From assembly GCA_027578815.1 (NCBI GenBank), contig JANBTH010000262.1:1-23044 (forward strand): a DNA stretch of 23,044 bases, given 5' to 3'. The DNA comes from Coemansia sp. RSA 1804. Its lineage: Eukaryota > Kickxellomycota > Kickxellomycetes > Kickxellales > Kickxellaceae. Position 1 is the stretch's first letter, and each line of letters starts with the position of its first letter. Shown in pieces: positions 1-8,336 of this stretch. The translations under genes and the position numbers were made by a program. Under the pieces are notes generated by a model. That model saw nothing but the letters and a program-made list of their open reading frames with translations, was not told the origin of the DNA and searched no databases.

Positions 1-2487
1 TCAAATCTTCTTCGCCTGGCATCACTTAATGGTGTTCCACGCTCGGCCTACGAAGAGACCATTTTGCCTAGTCTGCTGAGCCAGGTAGTATCATGCCGGG
101 ATGCTCTTGCACAGGAGTATTTGATGGAGGCTCTTGTGCAGGCGTTTAGCGACGAGTGGCACCTAGCCACGGTTGGTCAACTCATGGAAGCTATAAGCGG
201 CTTAAACACAAAGGTCAGCACCAGGGCAGTCGTTATTCCGCTTGTGGACCGCGTTTCATCATATGCGGCTCGTCGGCGGGAGGAGCTTCAAATCCTCAAG
301 GATGCCGAGTCAAGTAATGATGCAGAGCGCATCGATATATCTAGCAGTGGCAGCAACAAAGGCAGCGAGATGGCTGAAGCAGCTCAAGAAGAATCGAACA
401 AAAAGGATGATATGAGCGAGGCAGATAAGGCCGATAGCTATCCGCCAGACCGGCAGCCCTCTCATACCGATGACACAAAGTCTGAAGGTTCTAGGTCTCA
501 CAATATTGACCAGGCACAGGAAGCTATCCCGGAGGAAACCCCCAATGGCGAAACAAGCGATAATCGAAATGACACACAAGCACAGGATCAAACCAGTGTA
601 GACATAAAAGATATTGAGAGAGCGGTATCTGGCGTGGCTATCGGAGATGTCGAGCCTCTGGATGAGCACGGCACCAATGTTGAGCAGCTAGAAAGTACAC
701 TTGCAGTTGCTGAGAAGACGCCCAACGAGCTGGAAATTGTATCGTCTCTGTTTGGTTCTTTCTGGAACCATGTCAGCGAGCTTATCGAGTCACGACCAGA
801 TATTCTACTTCAAGACGCAATTGCTATTTGTGTGTCAATGCTCCGCTTGTCACTGGCATGCAACCCACATCCTTCTGAATCTGTCGACAGCGTTTTGGAG
901 TTTGTACGCAATCTGTTTAAAACACGGGACACATCCTCTGCGGCACACAACCAAGCCACAGCAAATCAGATTCTATCTCTTCTTCTCGGCCCTCTCAGGG
1001 CATATGCGAATCCTTTAAAAGTCCTTGACCTGGCAAATTACGGTCCACTGCTAATGTCACAAACTGTGCGTATTCGTAAGAGTGTCAGCGTCGCGCTGTT
1101 GACTGCAATATTGCAGCGTAACACGATAATGACAAGCGAGGATGAAGTTGCTGGGGTTATGCGCTTGTGCGCATCCCTTATTAGCAAGGGTGCCTCTGGC
1201 CAGAAGGATGGGACATCAAGCGAGTCTTCAGGAACAGGCGGGGTGGCATATCTTTCAGCAGCAGACGAAGGTTCTGCCGTTACACCAATTGACGAGGAAG
1301 ATCTTGCCGAGGAGCAAGGGCTGCTAGCTCGACTTGTGCATCTTGTGCGCGGACCAGACGTTGTGACCCAGATTTCTCTGCTTACTGTGATGCGCGACGC
1401 CTTTTCACAAGGTGGGGATCTTGTCCGGTATACCTATCCAGCTGTTATTTCCGGCGCAACTCGATTGTTAGGCCCATTTGCAGCCATAAAACCGGACTCT
1501 AAAGACGACCGTGCGGACTGGCTGAGAAAGGTGCGGCAACTCTGCCGGTTTGTCCAAGTGACAACATCCACGCTTGTTGAGCGCTCGTCTGGCTCCCCAG
1601 ATACTGCTGAGCTAGCACTACAGCTATTTCTGATGTCTGCACAGGCGGCAGCAATGTCGCCTGCATTTCGCGGAGAGCCCACCTTGGAAGAAGCAGCATA
1701 TGAGTTTATCGTACAGGCATTTACGGTATATGAAGAGCACATCAACGAAAGCAGGGCACAGTTCCAGTCGCTTATACTGGTTATAAACGCACTGCATGCA
1801 AGTCGCAATTTCTCTGCTGAAAACTATGAGACACTGGCGGCAAAATGCGTTCAGCATGGGTCTCGCCTGCTTAAGCGCCCCGATCAGACGCGCCTGGCAT
1901 TTGCATGCGCACAGCTATGGTGGAAAACCCTGCCTGACTCTGAGCTTATTCCTCCACCCGCCGAGCCCGGGCAAGACGAAGCCGAGGCAGAGCGTGTGCA
2001 TTCAGAGCGTATGGAGTTTGAAAAGCGTGCCATTGAGCAGCACAACAACGGCGACAAGGTGTTGGCACATCTGCAGCGCTCCATGAAAGTAGCAGACTCT
2101 TGTCTCGACCCAGTGCTGTCAGTCAGACTGTTTGTTGAGCTTTTGAACCAGTCTGCGATACAGTATGAGCGACGCTGCTTGGCGGTTACTCCAAAGTACA
2201 TTAACGATCTTATTGACCTTATTCGCACATCCATCTCCAACATTGAAGCATTCGACAAATCGACGCCAGAGCCAACCCGGGCTGCTGCAGCCGATGCTGG
2301 TGCGGCCGATGTCAACGCGCTTTATGACCCAGAAACGCACATGAATACATACGTGCTTGGATATTTCAACCGCACTCTTGATTATATTCGCAGCCGTAAG
2401 GAGTTAGCAGCATCGGGAGAGTATAACCTGCCAGACTTTTCTGCAATCCATTGTGATGAGCCGGAAAACACCAATATTTACTTTTAG
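1..2487 (+). CDS. VPS35: Retromer subunit VPS35, 5'-truncated by window edge
   Basis: This is the large alpha-solenoid subunit of the retromer cargo-recognition complex (VPS26-VPS29-VPS35), which recycles receptors from endosomes to the Golgi or plasma membrane. The frame is open from base 1 to the TAG at 2485-2487 (828 codons). The motif CRDALAQEYLME (about bases 94-129) is a hallmark of the family. Further matches follow along the whole length: the block around ADEQGLLARLVHLVRG-type sequence (about 1300-1360), AYEFIVQAFTVYEEHI (about 1693-1743) and LLKRPDQ (about 1870-1890). By comparison with the roughly 800-residue animal protein, about the first 200 residues, including the N-terminal PRLYL motif that contacts VPS26, lie outside the window. 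An acidic, Ser/Asp/Glu-rich insert of about 140 codons (about 301-720) interrupts the solenoid. The gene is convergent with XPB, 125 bp apart. No intron is visible in this part. Confidence 0.93.
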   Translation, partial: SNLLRLASLNGVPRSAYEETILPSLLSQVVSCRDALAQEYLMEALVQAFSDEWHLATVGQLMEAISGLNTKVSTRAVVIPLVDRVSSYAARRREELQILKDAESSNDAERIDISSSGSNKGSEMAEAAQEESNKKDDMSEADKADSYPPDRQPSHTDDTKSEGSRSHNIDQAQEAIPEETPNGETSDNRNDTQAQDQTSVDIKDIERAVSGVAIGDVEPLDEHGTNVEQLESTLAVAEKTPNELEIVSSLFGSFWNHVSELIESRPDILLQDAIAICVSMLRLSLACNPHPSESVDSVLEFVRNLFKTRDTSSAAHNQATANQILSLLLGPLRAYANPLKVLDLANYGPLLMSQTVRIRKSVSVALLTAILQRNTIMTSEDEVAGVMRLCASLISKGASGQKDGTSSESSGTGGVAYLSAADEGSAVTPIDEEDLAEEQGLLARLVHLVRGPDVVTQISLLTVMRDAFSQGGDLVRYTYPAVISGATRLLGPFAAIKPDSKDDRADWLRKVRQLCRFVQVTTSTLVERSSGSPDTAELALQLFLMSAQAAAMSPAFRGEPTLEEAAYEFIVQAFTVYEEHINESRAQFQSLILVINALHASRNFSAENYETLAAKCVQHGSRLLKRPDQTRLAFACAQLWWKTLPDSELIPPPAEPGQDEAEAERVHSERMEFEKRAIEQHNNGDKVLAHLQRSMKVADSCLDPVLSVRLFVELLNQSAIQYERRCLAVTPKYINDLIDLIRTSISNIEAFDKSTPEPTRAAAADAGAADVNALYDPETHMNTYVLGYFNRTLDYIRSRKELAASGEYNLPDFSAIHCDEPENTNIYF

Positions 2488-2612
2488 CATATAGGTTCTT
2501 TTGATTTTACAGCTATCGACCTTGCAAAGAAATGCTGACTTTTAAAGGAAATGTGGTTTTTTCTACAAATTACAAACAATAACGACGCCAACATGACTAG
2601 AAAGAATGCACA

Positions 2613-5315
2613 CTACTTCTTTTTGGTCTGGAACTGACGCTTGAATAGGCGGTGCTGTTCAGTCGACGGTTCGTTAGATGCTGGCTTGCGACCACCAAAT
2701 GCAGACTGACGCCCATTTGACTCCATGTACGCCATGTTATCCGCGCCAGAAAGACTCTTGAGGGATCCAGCAGCTCGCTTAACACCCTTTGCTAACTTTT
2801 TAGAGCCACCAGAACGACCGTCGCCAAAGCCATCCTCTCCTTCCAAGTCCGCATCGGCTTCAGATGCCATCCTAACCGCATGGAGCAGGCGCTTTTGACT
2901 CTCGACGTCGCCGTACACAAGATCAGGGCACTCATCCATACCCTCCAGCTGCGTAATAACCTTGAACGAGTATCCCTGATCAACAAGAAACTGCTGGCGC
3001 TTTGCCGAGTAGAACATTTCCTGCGTATCTTTGCTTACAAGCGAGTAGAAGAAGGCGTTGAACCCCTCGTCATTGCGACGCTTAGCACGAAGGATGCGGC
3101 CCAGTCGTTGAGCCTCCTGGCGGCGAGAGCCATAATGCGATGAAACTTGGATCAGACAAGTAGCCTCGGGAAGATCAAGCGATGTGTCTCCAACCTTGGA
3201 CAGAAAGATGGTGTTCACCTTTGAGTTGTACTGGAAGTTGTTTAGAATCCGTATGCGCTCCTGCTGTGGGGTGCCACCGTAGATGTAGGGCATCTTGAGC
3301 GTTCTGGCATACTCGATCAGTGCAAATACATTATCGACAAAAACAATGATCTTGTCTCCGCGGTTGGCATGATAGCAGATAAGGTATTGGCACGCACGAA
3401 ACTTGTTTGGATTCATAACATAGATCAAAACGCGTTTCCTTGACTGTTCCTCCAAGTATGCCTTGTAGAACTCCGAAGTCATTTCACACCATACCTCGGC
3501 ACATTGAACAGTCGCAATGTGTCCTTTGTTTGCAAGGTCCATCCAGTTGGCCTCATAAAGCTTTGGCCCAATGAGGAAGTTCAGATCCTCAATTTTTTCA
3601 TCCTCACGCACCAGAGTTGCAGTCAGCCCAAGCTTGGTGTGCGCAGCAATGCCAGTCACTACACGGCGAAACATGGATGCAGGAGCAACATGGACCTCAT
3701 CAAGTAGCATCAGACCCCACTCACGGCTGTGCAAAAAATCCATCATATTCTGTGCGTCGTGGGACCTATTGCGCGTATCGGCCACCATGGAAAACGTGGA
3801 TATGACAAGCCCAGCATCGCCCTGGAAGCGCTCCTTTCTTTCCGAAGTGAACACGGCAATCTGCTCTTCCTTTATCGTCGACCACTGCAAAAACTGCTGT
3901 TTCCATTGCAGAACAGAGACCGCGGATGTGCACAGACAAAGAATGCTCTTTTTAATGGTGCATGCTGCAGTAATTCCAACAAGAGTCTTTCCAGCACCAC
4001 ACGGAAGCACAATAACACCAGAACGGGCCCTGCCGTTTCCAAACATCTTGCTTAGACTCTTTTCCTGGTATGGGCGGATAGTGGTTGCTGGCTTTAGATC
4101 AATCTCAAGGTTTGGATTTACAAAGTCATTCCGAAAGTCATATTCCTCCAACGTCGGATAATCAATCACTTTGCACTGCCGCTTGATAGTTTCAACGCTC
4201 GACTTTTCAATCTCAAACGAGTGGACGATGCCTTCATCCTCTTCATCCTCATCGTCCTCCTTGTCAAGAACAGCTAGCGGATCATACTCGCCCGTGTCTC
4301 CTGTAGACTTTTCTTTGTCATTGCTGCCAGTATCCTTTTCCGCAGGTTCGGATTGGTGCGGCTTGTGCAGTCCGCCTACGTTGAGTTCGCCCATCTGCGA
4401 TGACTTTTGGGTAATAATGCCATCTTTTGATACTGATGCGCCCTCAACATTCTTCAAAGGAAATGTGCGTGCCTGCATAATCACCGGGTCGCGAAGCAGA
4501 TGCTGCAGAATGTCTGGATGGTTGGACTCGACGTAATACTGATTGTGCTTTAGAACAAGCTTGACCTTACCATAGGAGCGTGTCCACTGGCCGATTTTGT
4601 CAACCAGGCTGACAGGAATGGGAACCTTTGAAAGCCGGTCAAGCACCTTGATTATGTCCTTTGTATCGAGTCCAACAGAAACAGCAGCGTACAATGAAAA
4701 CGGCGTCAGCTTGTACTCGTGGATGTACGTTGGACGCGAGACGGGCTCGCTAATGGCAATCAGAAAATCGATTGCCTGGTCTGCAATCGGCGAGAACGCC
4801 TCAAGGATGATGTGCAGGCTAGTTGGGCAGATCCAAAGCGGCCGAGACTCATGGTCCGACTTGAGCTTCAAAAAGCTGTAGTCGCCCTTGAACATACCAG
4901 ACGCTGCATCACGCTGTGGCATAGCCAGCATGCCGTACTCGTCCTCAGCATCATCGGCTTCCTGTGCAAACGACGCCGTTGCAGCCTTTGGCAAAAGCCC
5001 GCTCTCGACATCCTTCTTTGCCTGCTCCTTTGGATCGTACTCATCGGAGCTGTAGTCCTCTTCATCGCCATAGCCCACTTCGTCTTCTTCATTGCTTATA
5101 TGGCCCTCATTAGCATCATCGTCGCCATTGTGGCTGTATTCTTGCTGACGACCTATCGCGTCGGGAGATGGGCTTTCAGGTATGGTGTAGCCGCCACTGT
5201 CCGACAGCTTTGTCATCTTTCGCTTTGGCATGGCATCGTCAGCAAAAGTCACACTGCGGCGTCCTTCTTGTGCGGATTTCGCATGTTCATAAGAAGCTGG
5301 CGTTTGTCCAGACAT
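2613..5315 (-). CDS. SSL2: TFIIH DNA translocase/helicase subunit XPB (Ssl2/Rad25/ERCC3)
   Basis: This is the 3'-5' superfamily 2 ATPase of TFIIH, which opens promoters for RNA polymerase II and damaged DNA for nucleotide excision repair in the nucleus. The 900-residue product is longer than human XPB (782) and close to yeast Ssl2 (843). An acidic, low-complexity N-terminus (residues 1 to about 140) precedes the N-terminal damage-recognition region. Helicase motifs are in order: Walker A LPCGAGKT (GKT at 442-444), DEVH box at 539-542, LGLTATLVRED with the XPB-specific RED triplet at 570-572, IIVFVDN (motif IV), and the arginine-finger motif QEAQRLGRILR at 733-743. All catalytic residues I can see are intact. 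The ATG at 5313-5315 starts MSGQTPASYE; a TATATA stretch lies only about 16-25 bp upstream, implying a short leader if it is used. The frame is intronless and ends at TAG 2613-2615. Confidence 0.96.
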   Translation of the reverse strand: MSGQTPASYEHAKSAQEGRRSVTFADDAMPKRKMTKLSDSGGYTIPESPSPDAIGRQQEYSHNGDDDANEGHISNEEDEVGYGDEEDYSSDEYDPKEQAKKDVESGLLPKAATASFAQEADDAEDEYGMLAMPQRDAASGMFKGDYSFLKLKSDHESRPLWICPTSLHIILEAFSPIADQAIDFLIAISEPVSRPTYIHEYKLTPFSLYAAVSVGLDTKDIIKVLDRLSKVPIPVSLVDKIGQWTRSYGKVKLVLKHNQYYVESNHPDILQHLLRDPVIMQARTFPLKNVEGASVSKDGIITQKSSQMGELNVGGLHKPHQSEPAEKDTGSNDKEKSTGDTGEYDPLAVLDKEDDEDEEDEGIVHSFEIEKSSVETIKRQCKVIDYPTLEEYDFRNDFVNPNLEIDLKPATTIRPYQEKSLSKMFGNGRARSGVIVLPCGAGKTLVGITAACTIKKSILCLCTSAVSVLQWKQQFLQWSTIKEEQIAVFTSERKERFQGDAGLVISTFSMVADTRNRSHDAQNMMDFLHSREWGLMLLDEVHVAPASMFRRVVTGIAAHTKLGLTATLVREDEKIEDLNFLIGPKLYEANWMDLANKGHIATVQCAEVWCEMTSEFYKAYLEEQSRKRVLIYVMNPNKFRACQYLICYHANRGDKIIVFVDNVFALIEYARTLKMPYIYGGTPQQERIRILNNFQYNSKVNTIFLSKVGDTSLDLPEATCLIQVSSHYGSRRQEAQRLGRILRAKRRNDEGFNAFFYSLVSKDTQEMFYSAKRQQFLVDQGYSFKVITQLEGMDECPDLVYGDVESQKRLLHAVRMASEADADLEGEDGFGDGRSGGSKKLAKGVKRAAGSLKSLSGADNMAYMESNGRQSAFGGRKPASNEPSTEQHRLFKRQFQTKKK

Positions 5316-5620
5316 TTTGTTTGTGGTTTCAAATATATAAGGACGGAAAGCAGAAGCTTCGATTTGTCTTGGTTTGAATTAAATAGAAATAATTGCAAAT
5401 CAAGTGACAAGCGAAGAAGAAAAGGCCATTTTTTGGAAAGAGAACGAGATTTTGTGTTTTATGAAACAACGCTTCTCCCAAAAATGACTTTTATTTCCAT
5501 CAGCTGCGGCCGCAGCACCAGTGCAAGAGGCTGTAGAGCCAAAAATTGCCACTGGCCAGTATTCTGATTGGCCCTCTTCATTTGAGTTGGTGAATTCAAT
5601 TGCGATTAAAAATGTACGCT
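5316..5620. promoter_or_regulatory. Upstream region of XPB gene
   Basis: This 305-bp stretch separates the XPB start codon from the end of the candidate small gene to its right. Both are on the minus strand, so the stretch should hold the XPB promoter and the small gene's 3' end. It contains an AT-rich TATATAAGG-like element at about 5333-5343. Its centre (about 5505-5525) has GC-rich sequence with a NotI-type GCGGCCGC at about 5506-5513. Reading frames here have no conserved features. Confidence 0.4.
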
Positions 5621-5857
5621 CTACCAGCCCGCTGAAGCAGCAGCAACAACGGAGTAGCAAGTTGGCTTTCGCCGCCACGCTACCCCGGCTACAACAGCAC
5701 AAGGCATTAAGATGAGCAACGGAGTGCTGCCTCTGTCTACGTACAAAATTGACTCTAGTCTGGCCACAGAAAAATAAATGTACAGGGCCATCAGAAACAC
5801 GGTTATTTGCACGAGCCGCACAAAGAGCCCGCAATCTGATTTTTTGAAGGGTACCAT
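5621..5857 (-). CDS. Candidate small two-helix membrane protein, 78 aa, unknown
   Basis: I do not recognise this protein. From the ATG at 5855-5857 to the TAG at 5621-5623 it encodes 78 residues beginning MVPFKKSDCG. Two hydrophobic stretches look like membrane helices: LFVRLVQITVFLMALYIYF (about residues 11-29) and TPLLILMPCAVVAGVAW (about 41-57), the second followed by RRK. Short basic segments flank the helices, as in small integral membrane proteins. The open frame extends 15 codons further upstream (to about 5902) without an ATG, and TTTTGCAG at about 5898-5905 resembles a splice acceptor, so an upstream exon is possible. It sits 305 bp upstream of XPB and 360 bp from the metacaspase. 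It could be a chance frame; hydrophobicity and charge placement are the only support. Confidence 0.35.
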   Translation of the reverse strand: MVPFKKSDCGLFVRLVQITVFLMALYIYFSVARLESILYVDRGSTPLLILMPCAVVAGVAWRRKPTCYSVVAAASAGW

Positions 5858-6217
5858 CTCCGGTCGCTCTTGTAGTTCTGCGGCGCCCAGCACCTGCTGC
5901 AAAATCTATGGGACGGTATCACACATCCGAAGGCGCTGCGTGATTTCTGAATCATGGGTAAAAAAAGGCACAGCCGAATCATGGGCAGTCATGAGACCTT
6001 TTCCTCATTGTCTGCAACGCTGTGCCTTTTTGTTCCATGCTTGTGCTGTGGGTCAGCAGCTTTCTGTTCTATGTTTCTCTCTTTTAAAGAATTATTATTC
6101 TTGATAACCTTTTATACTCTTTTCTTTTTCTCTTTTCTTTGCTTCACCTTCCTTATAGTCCAGTCTATTATTGTGGTGGCCCAATCATTTGTCCATCATT
6201 TGTCTCTTGATCTGTAA
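5858..6217. promoter_or_regulatory. Metacaspase promoter/leader with pyrimidine tract and in-frame upstream ORF
   Basis: This 360-bp region precedes the metacaspase start. It holds a 10-bp direct repeat, GAATCATGGG, at 5949-5958 and 5976-5985. A strongly T/C-rich tract runs from about 6095 to 6160 and ends in CCTTATAG, which could be an initiator-type leader or, less likely, the 3' end of a leader intron (a TTGATAACC branch-like sequence lies about 50 bp upstream). An 87-codon frame from ATG 5954 is in the same phase as the metacaspase and ends in TAA at 6215-6217, directly against the metacaspase ATG. Its Phe/Leu-rich translation follows from the pyrimidine tract, so it is probably not a protein gene. 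Confidence 0.5.
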
Positions 6218-7993
6218 ATGTTTCCTGGTGAGCAATATCACAATCAGCAACGCCAATACAATGGCGGACCTCCTCCTCCTCCTCAGCAGCAGCAGCAGTT
6301 TGGAGGAATGCCCGTGCAGATGCCTGGGGGAGGCTACAACAATCCACCACCTCAAGGCGACTATGAAGGCAGCCATAACTATGGCGGAAATGGCGGAGGG
6401 TACGGCTACGGCGGTGGCGATTACGGATACAACGGCGGTAATAGCTACAACGATGGCGGCAGCAGCTATAACGGCGGTGATTACAACCAAGGAGGCTACG
6501 GAGGCAACCAGGCGTACCAGCAGCCACCGCCGCCGCCGCCGCCGCAGAGATTCCCTGGTCAAGACTATGCCCAAAACGACGGGTACGGATACGGCTCTGG
6601 GGGCCCACCTCCACCACAGCACCTGTCACGCAACCAGCAGCACCGTGGGCCGCCACCGCCGCCTTCACGCTTTCCAGAGGAAGGCTATGGCGGCCCTCCT
6701 GACAGATTTGGCTCCGGCCAGAGATTCGACGGCCCTAGGTTCCCAGGAGAGGGGTATGCGGGCAGCTTCCCACCTCCACCCCCACCGATGGGTTCTTCAG
6801 GCCCACCCAGTGGGTATGGGATGCCTGGCGAGGGCTATGGGCCGCCTAGCGGTGAATACGGACAGGCGCCTCCAATGAATATGCCGGTTGTGCGGCATAG
6901 AATTGAAGACATTGACTTTAGCAACAACAACTTTCCAACGTGGCACCAACCACATACGCCAATGTCGCCTATGCAGCAGCAGCAAAATAATGGCGGAGGT
7001 GGAAATGTCAGGCCTACGCACGGGAACATTCCCACGTACAACATTCCGCAAGAGCTTCAACAGGAGGCCAGTAAGGTTACGCTTTCCAACTGTCAAGGGC
7101 GCAAGCGTGCGCTTCTTATTGGAATCAACTACTTTGGAAGCAAGCACCTGCTCAAGGGTTGCATCAACGACGTGCACAACATGAAAAAGTTCATTATGGA
7201 GCACTTTGGTTTCAAGGAGGATGACATGGTTATCCTCACCGACGATCAGCGAGACAACAAACGCCGCATGCCGACGCATGAAAACATCATCAAGGCGATG
7301 AAATGGCTTGTCAGCGATGCACGGATGAACGACTCGTTCTTCTTCCACTACTCTGGCCACGGTACAACTGTAGAGAGCAACGACAGCGAAGAGATTGATG
7401 GTAGGGATGAGACCATATGTCCGGTCGACTTTGAGTCAAAGGGCCAGATAGTCGATGATGACATGAATGCTATTATGGTGCGTCCTCTTCCGCGAGGTGC
7501 GCGTCTCACCGCTATCTTTGACTGCTGTCACTCGGCCACCGCCCTGGACCTTCCCTTCATGTACAACCATCTGGGCAAGTTGAAGAACGAGAAGGCCATC
7601 ACCTATGCCGGAAAGGGCCTTATGGCGGCAGGGAACCTGTACCTGCAGGGCAACATTGCCGGCGCCCTCAAGGGCTTTGCAAAGTCTGTTGACATGGCAC
7701 TTACTGGCGACTCGAAGCTTGACACTGCGCGCAGGACAAAGAGCACGTTGGGCGACGTTGTCATGTTCTCTGGATGCAAGGACGACCAGACTTCTGCGGA
7801 TACAAAGACCGAGGATCTTGCGTTTACCGGCGCCATGTCGTACGCTCTTATCTCAAGCATGAATAACAATCCGCACCAGACCTATGTTCAGCTCCTGCAG
7901 GACATCCGGAAACGCCTTGCTGCCAAATACACCCAGGTTCCTCAGCTCAGCACTGGCCGGCTGATGGACATGAACACTATATTCATAATGTAG
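6218..7993 (+). CDS. MCA1: Type I metacaspase with Q/G/Y/P-rich prodomain
   Basis: This is a calcium-dependent cysteine protease of clan CD that cleaves after Arg/Lys. Fungal members act in stress-linked cell death and protein-aggregate clearance. The product is 591 residues. Residues 1 to about 280 form a low-complexity prodomain with polyglutamine, GGYGYGGG-type and polyproline stretches and recurring FPGEGYG-like units. The peptidase domain starts at about residue 296 (KRALLIGINYF). The catalytic histidine lies in HYSGHG (377-382, H381) and the catalytic cysteine in DCCHS (435-439; C437 by family alignment). Acidic residues after HYSGHG (ESNDSEEIDGRDE) fit the substrate and calcium-binding surface. 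The start ATG at 6218 directly follows a TAA, so it is well defined. The last codon is at 7988-7990 before TAG. No intron is visible. The family assignment is secure; the prion-like role of the prodomain is inferred. Confidence 0.95.
   Translation: MFPGEQYHNQQRQYNGGPPPPPQQQQQFGGMPVQMPGGGYNNPPPQGDYEGSHNYGGNGGGYGYGGGDYGYNGGNSYNDGGSSYNGGDYNQGGYGGNQAYQQPPPPPPPQRFPGQDYAQNDGYGYGSGGPPPPQHLSRNQQHRGPPPPPSRFPEEGYGGPPDRFGSGQRFDGPRFPGEGYAGSFPPPPPPMGSSGPPSGYGMPGEGYGPPSGEYGQAPPMNMPVVRHRIEDIDFSNNNFPTWHQPHTPMSPMQQQQNNGGGGNVRPTHGNIPTYNIPQELQQEASKVTLSNCQGRKRALLIGINYFGSKHLLKGCINDVHNMKKFIMEHFGFKEDDMVILTDDQRDNKRRMPTHENIIKAMKWLVSDARMNDSFFFHYSGHGTTVESNDSEEIDGRDETICPVDFESKGQIVDDDMNAIMVRPLPRGARLTAIFDCCHSATALDLPFMYNHLGKLKNEKAITYAGKGLMAAGNLYLQGNIAGALKGFAKSVDMALTGDSKLDTARRTKSTLGDVVMFSGCKDDQTSADTKTEDLAFTGAMSYALISSMNNNPHQTYVQLLQDIRKRLAAKYTQVPQLSTGRLMDMNTIFIM
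6480..6560. repeat. Short CCG/CAG-type repeat tract in metacaspase prodomain
   Basis: A run of CCG triplets at about 6524-6543 encodes polyproline, just after CAG codons for glutamine. Further proline-coding CCACCTCC/CCGCCGCC runs occur at about 6602-6662 and 6770-6785. Such runs are prone to length change between strains. Confidence 0.6.
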
Positions 7994-8336
7994 ACTCCAC
8001 ACGGCTATATGTGCATAGCAGAACAATATGATTGTTTATATGGCTGTCTATGCCTTTGGCGGGGTTTGCACCATGAGAAGTTGGCCCTCTGTGAAGGGGG
8101 CTGGCGCTTTAGCCTTTATATCTCTTATTTCTTTTATTCTGCTTAGCAAAGCATGCTATCCAAATATCCTATCTGTTTGCTACAACAAAGAGTCCCATCT
8201 TATCTATTATCGCTATTACATCACTGTCGTTATTCCAGTGTAAAAAGGCTAACCTTTAGGATAAATATATGCTATGTTTGTCTCCAATGGTGGCAAAATC
8301 GTAATATGACATGTTCTGAATCTGCCAGTGCTGACC
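7994..8336. other. Convergent 3' intergenic region, metacaspase / acetate transporter
   Basis: This 343-bp AT-rich region lies between two genes that end towards each other, so it should hold both 3' untranslated regions. On the minus strand an AATAAA hexamer (8133-8138) lies about 200 bp past the transporter stop and could be its poly(A) signal. A 71-codon hydrophobic frame on the plus strand (8028-8243) has no recognisable feature and is probably chance. I see no RNA gene here. Confidence 0.4.

Noticed and set aside
4719..5567. 282-codon plus-strand frame opposite the start of XPB
   Set aside because: It lies antisense to a secure gene whose acidic, Ser-rich codons leave the opposite strand open; its translation is a patchwork without family features.
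5400..5834. 144-codon minus-strand frame upstream of XPB
   Set aside because: Cys/Ser/Lys-rich mixture without motifs; it overlaps the better candidate at 5621-5857 in another phase and the XPB promoter.
6168..6668. Minus-strand frames of 145-166 codons opposite the metacaspase prodomain
   Set aside because: Produced by the repetitive GGC/TAC/CAG codons of the prodomain; translations are Arg/Ala/Val-rich low complexity.
8028..8243. 71-codon hydrophobic plus-strand frame after the metacaspase
   Set aside because: Its hydrophobicity follows from T-rich 3' untranslated DNA; no further support.
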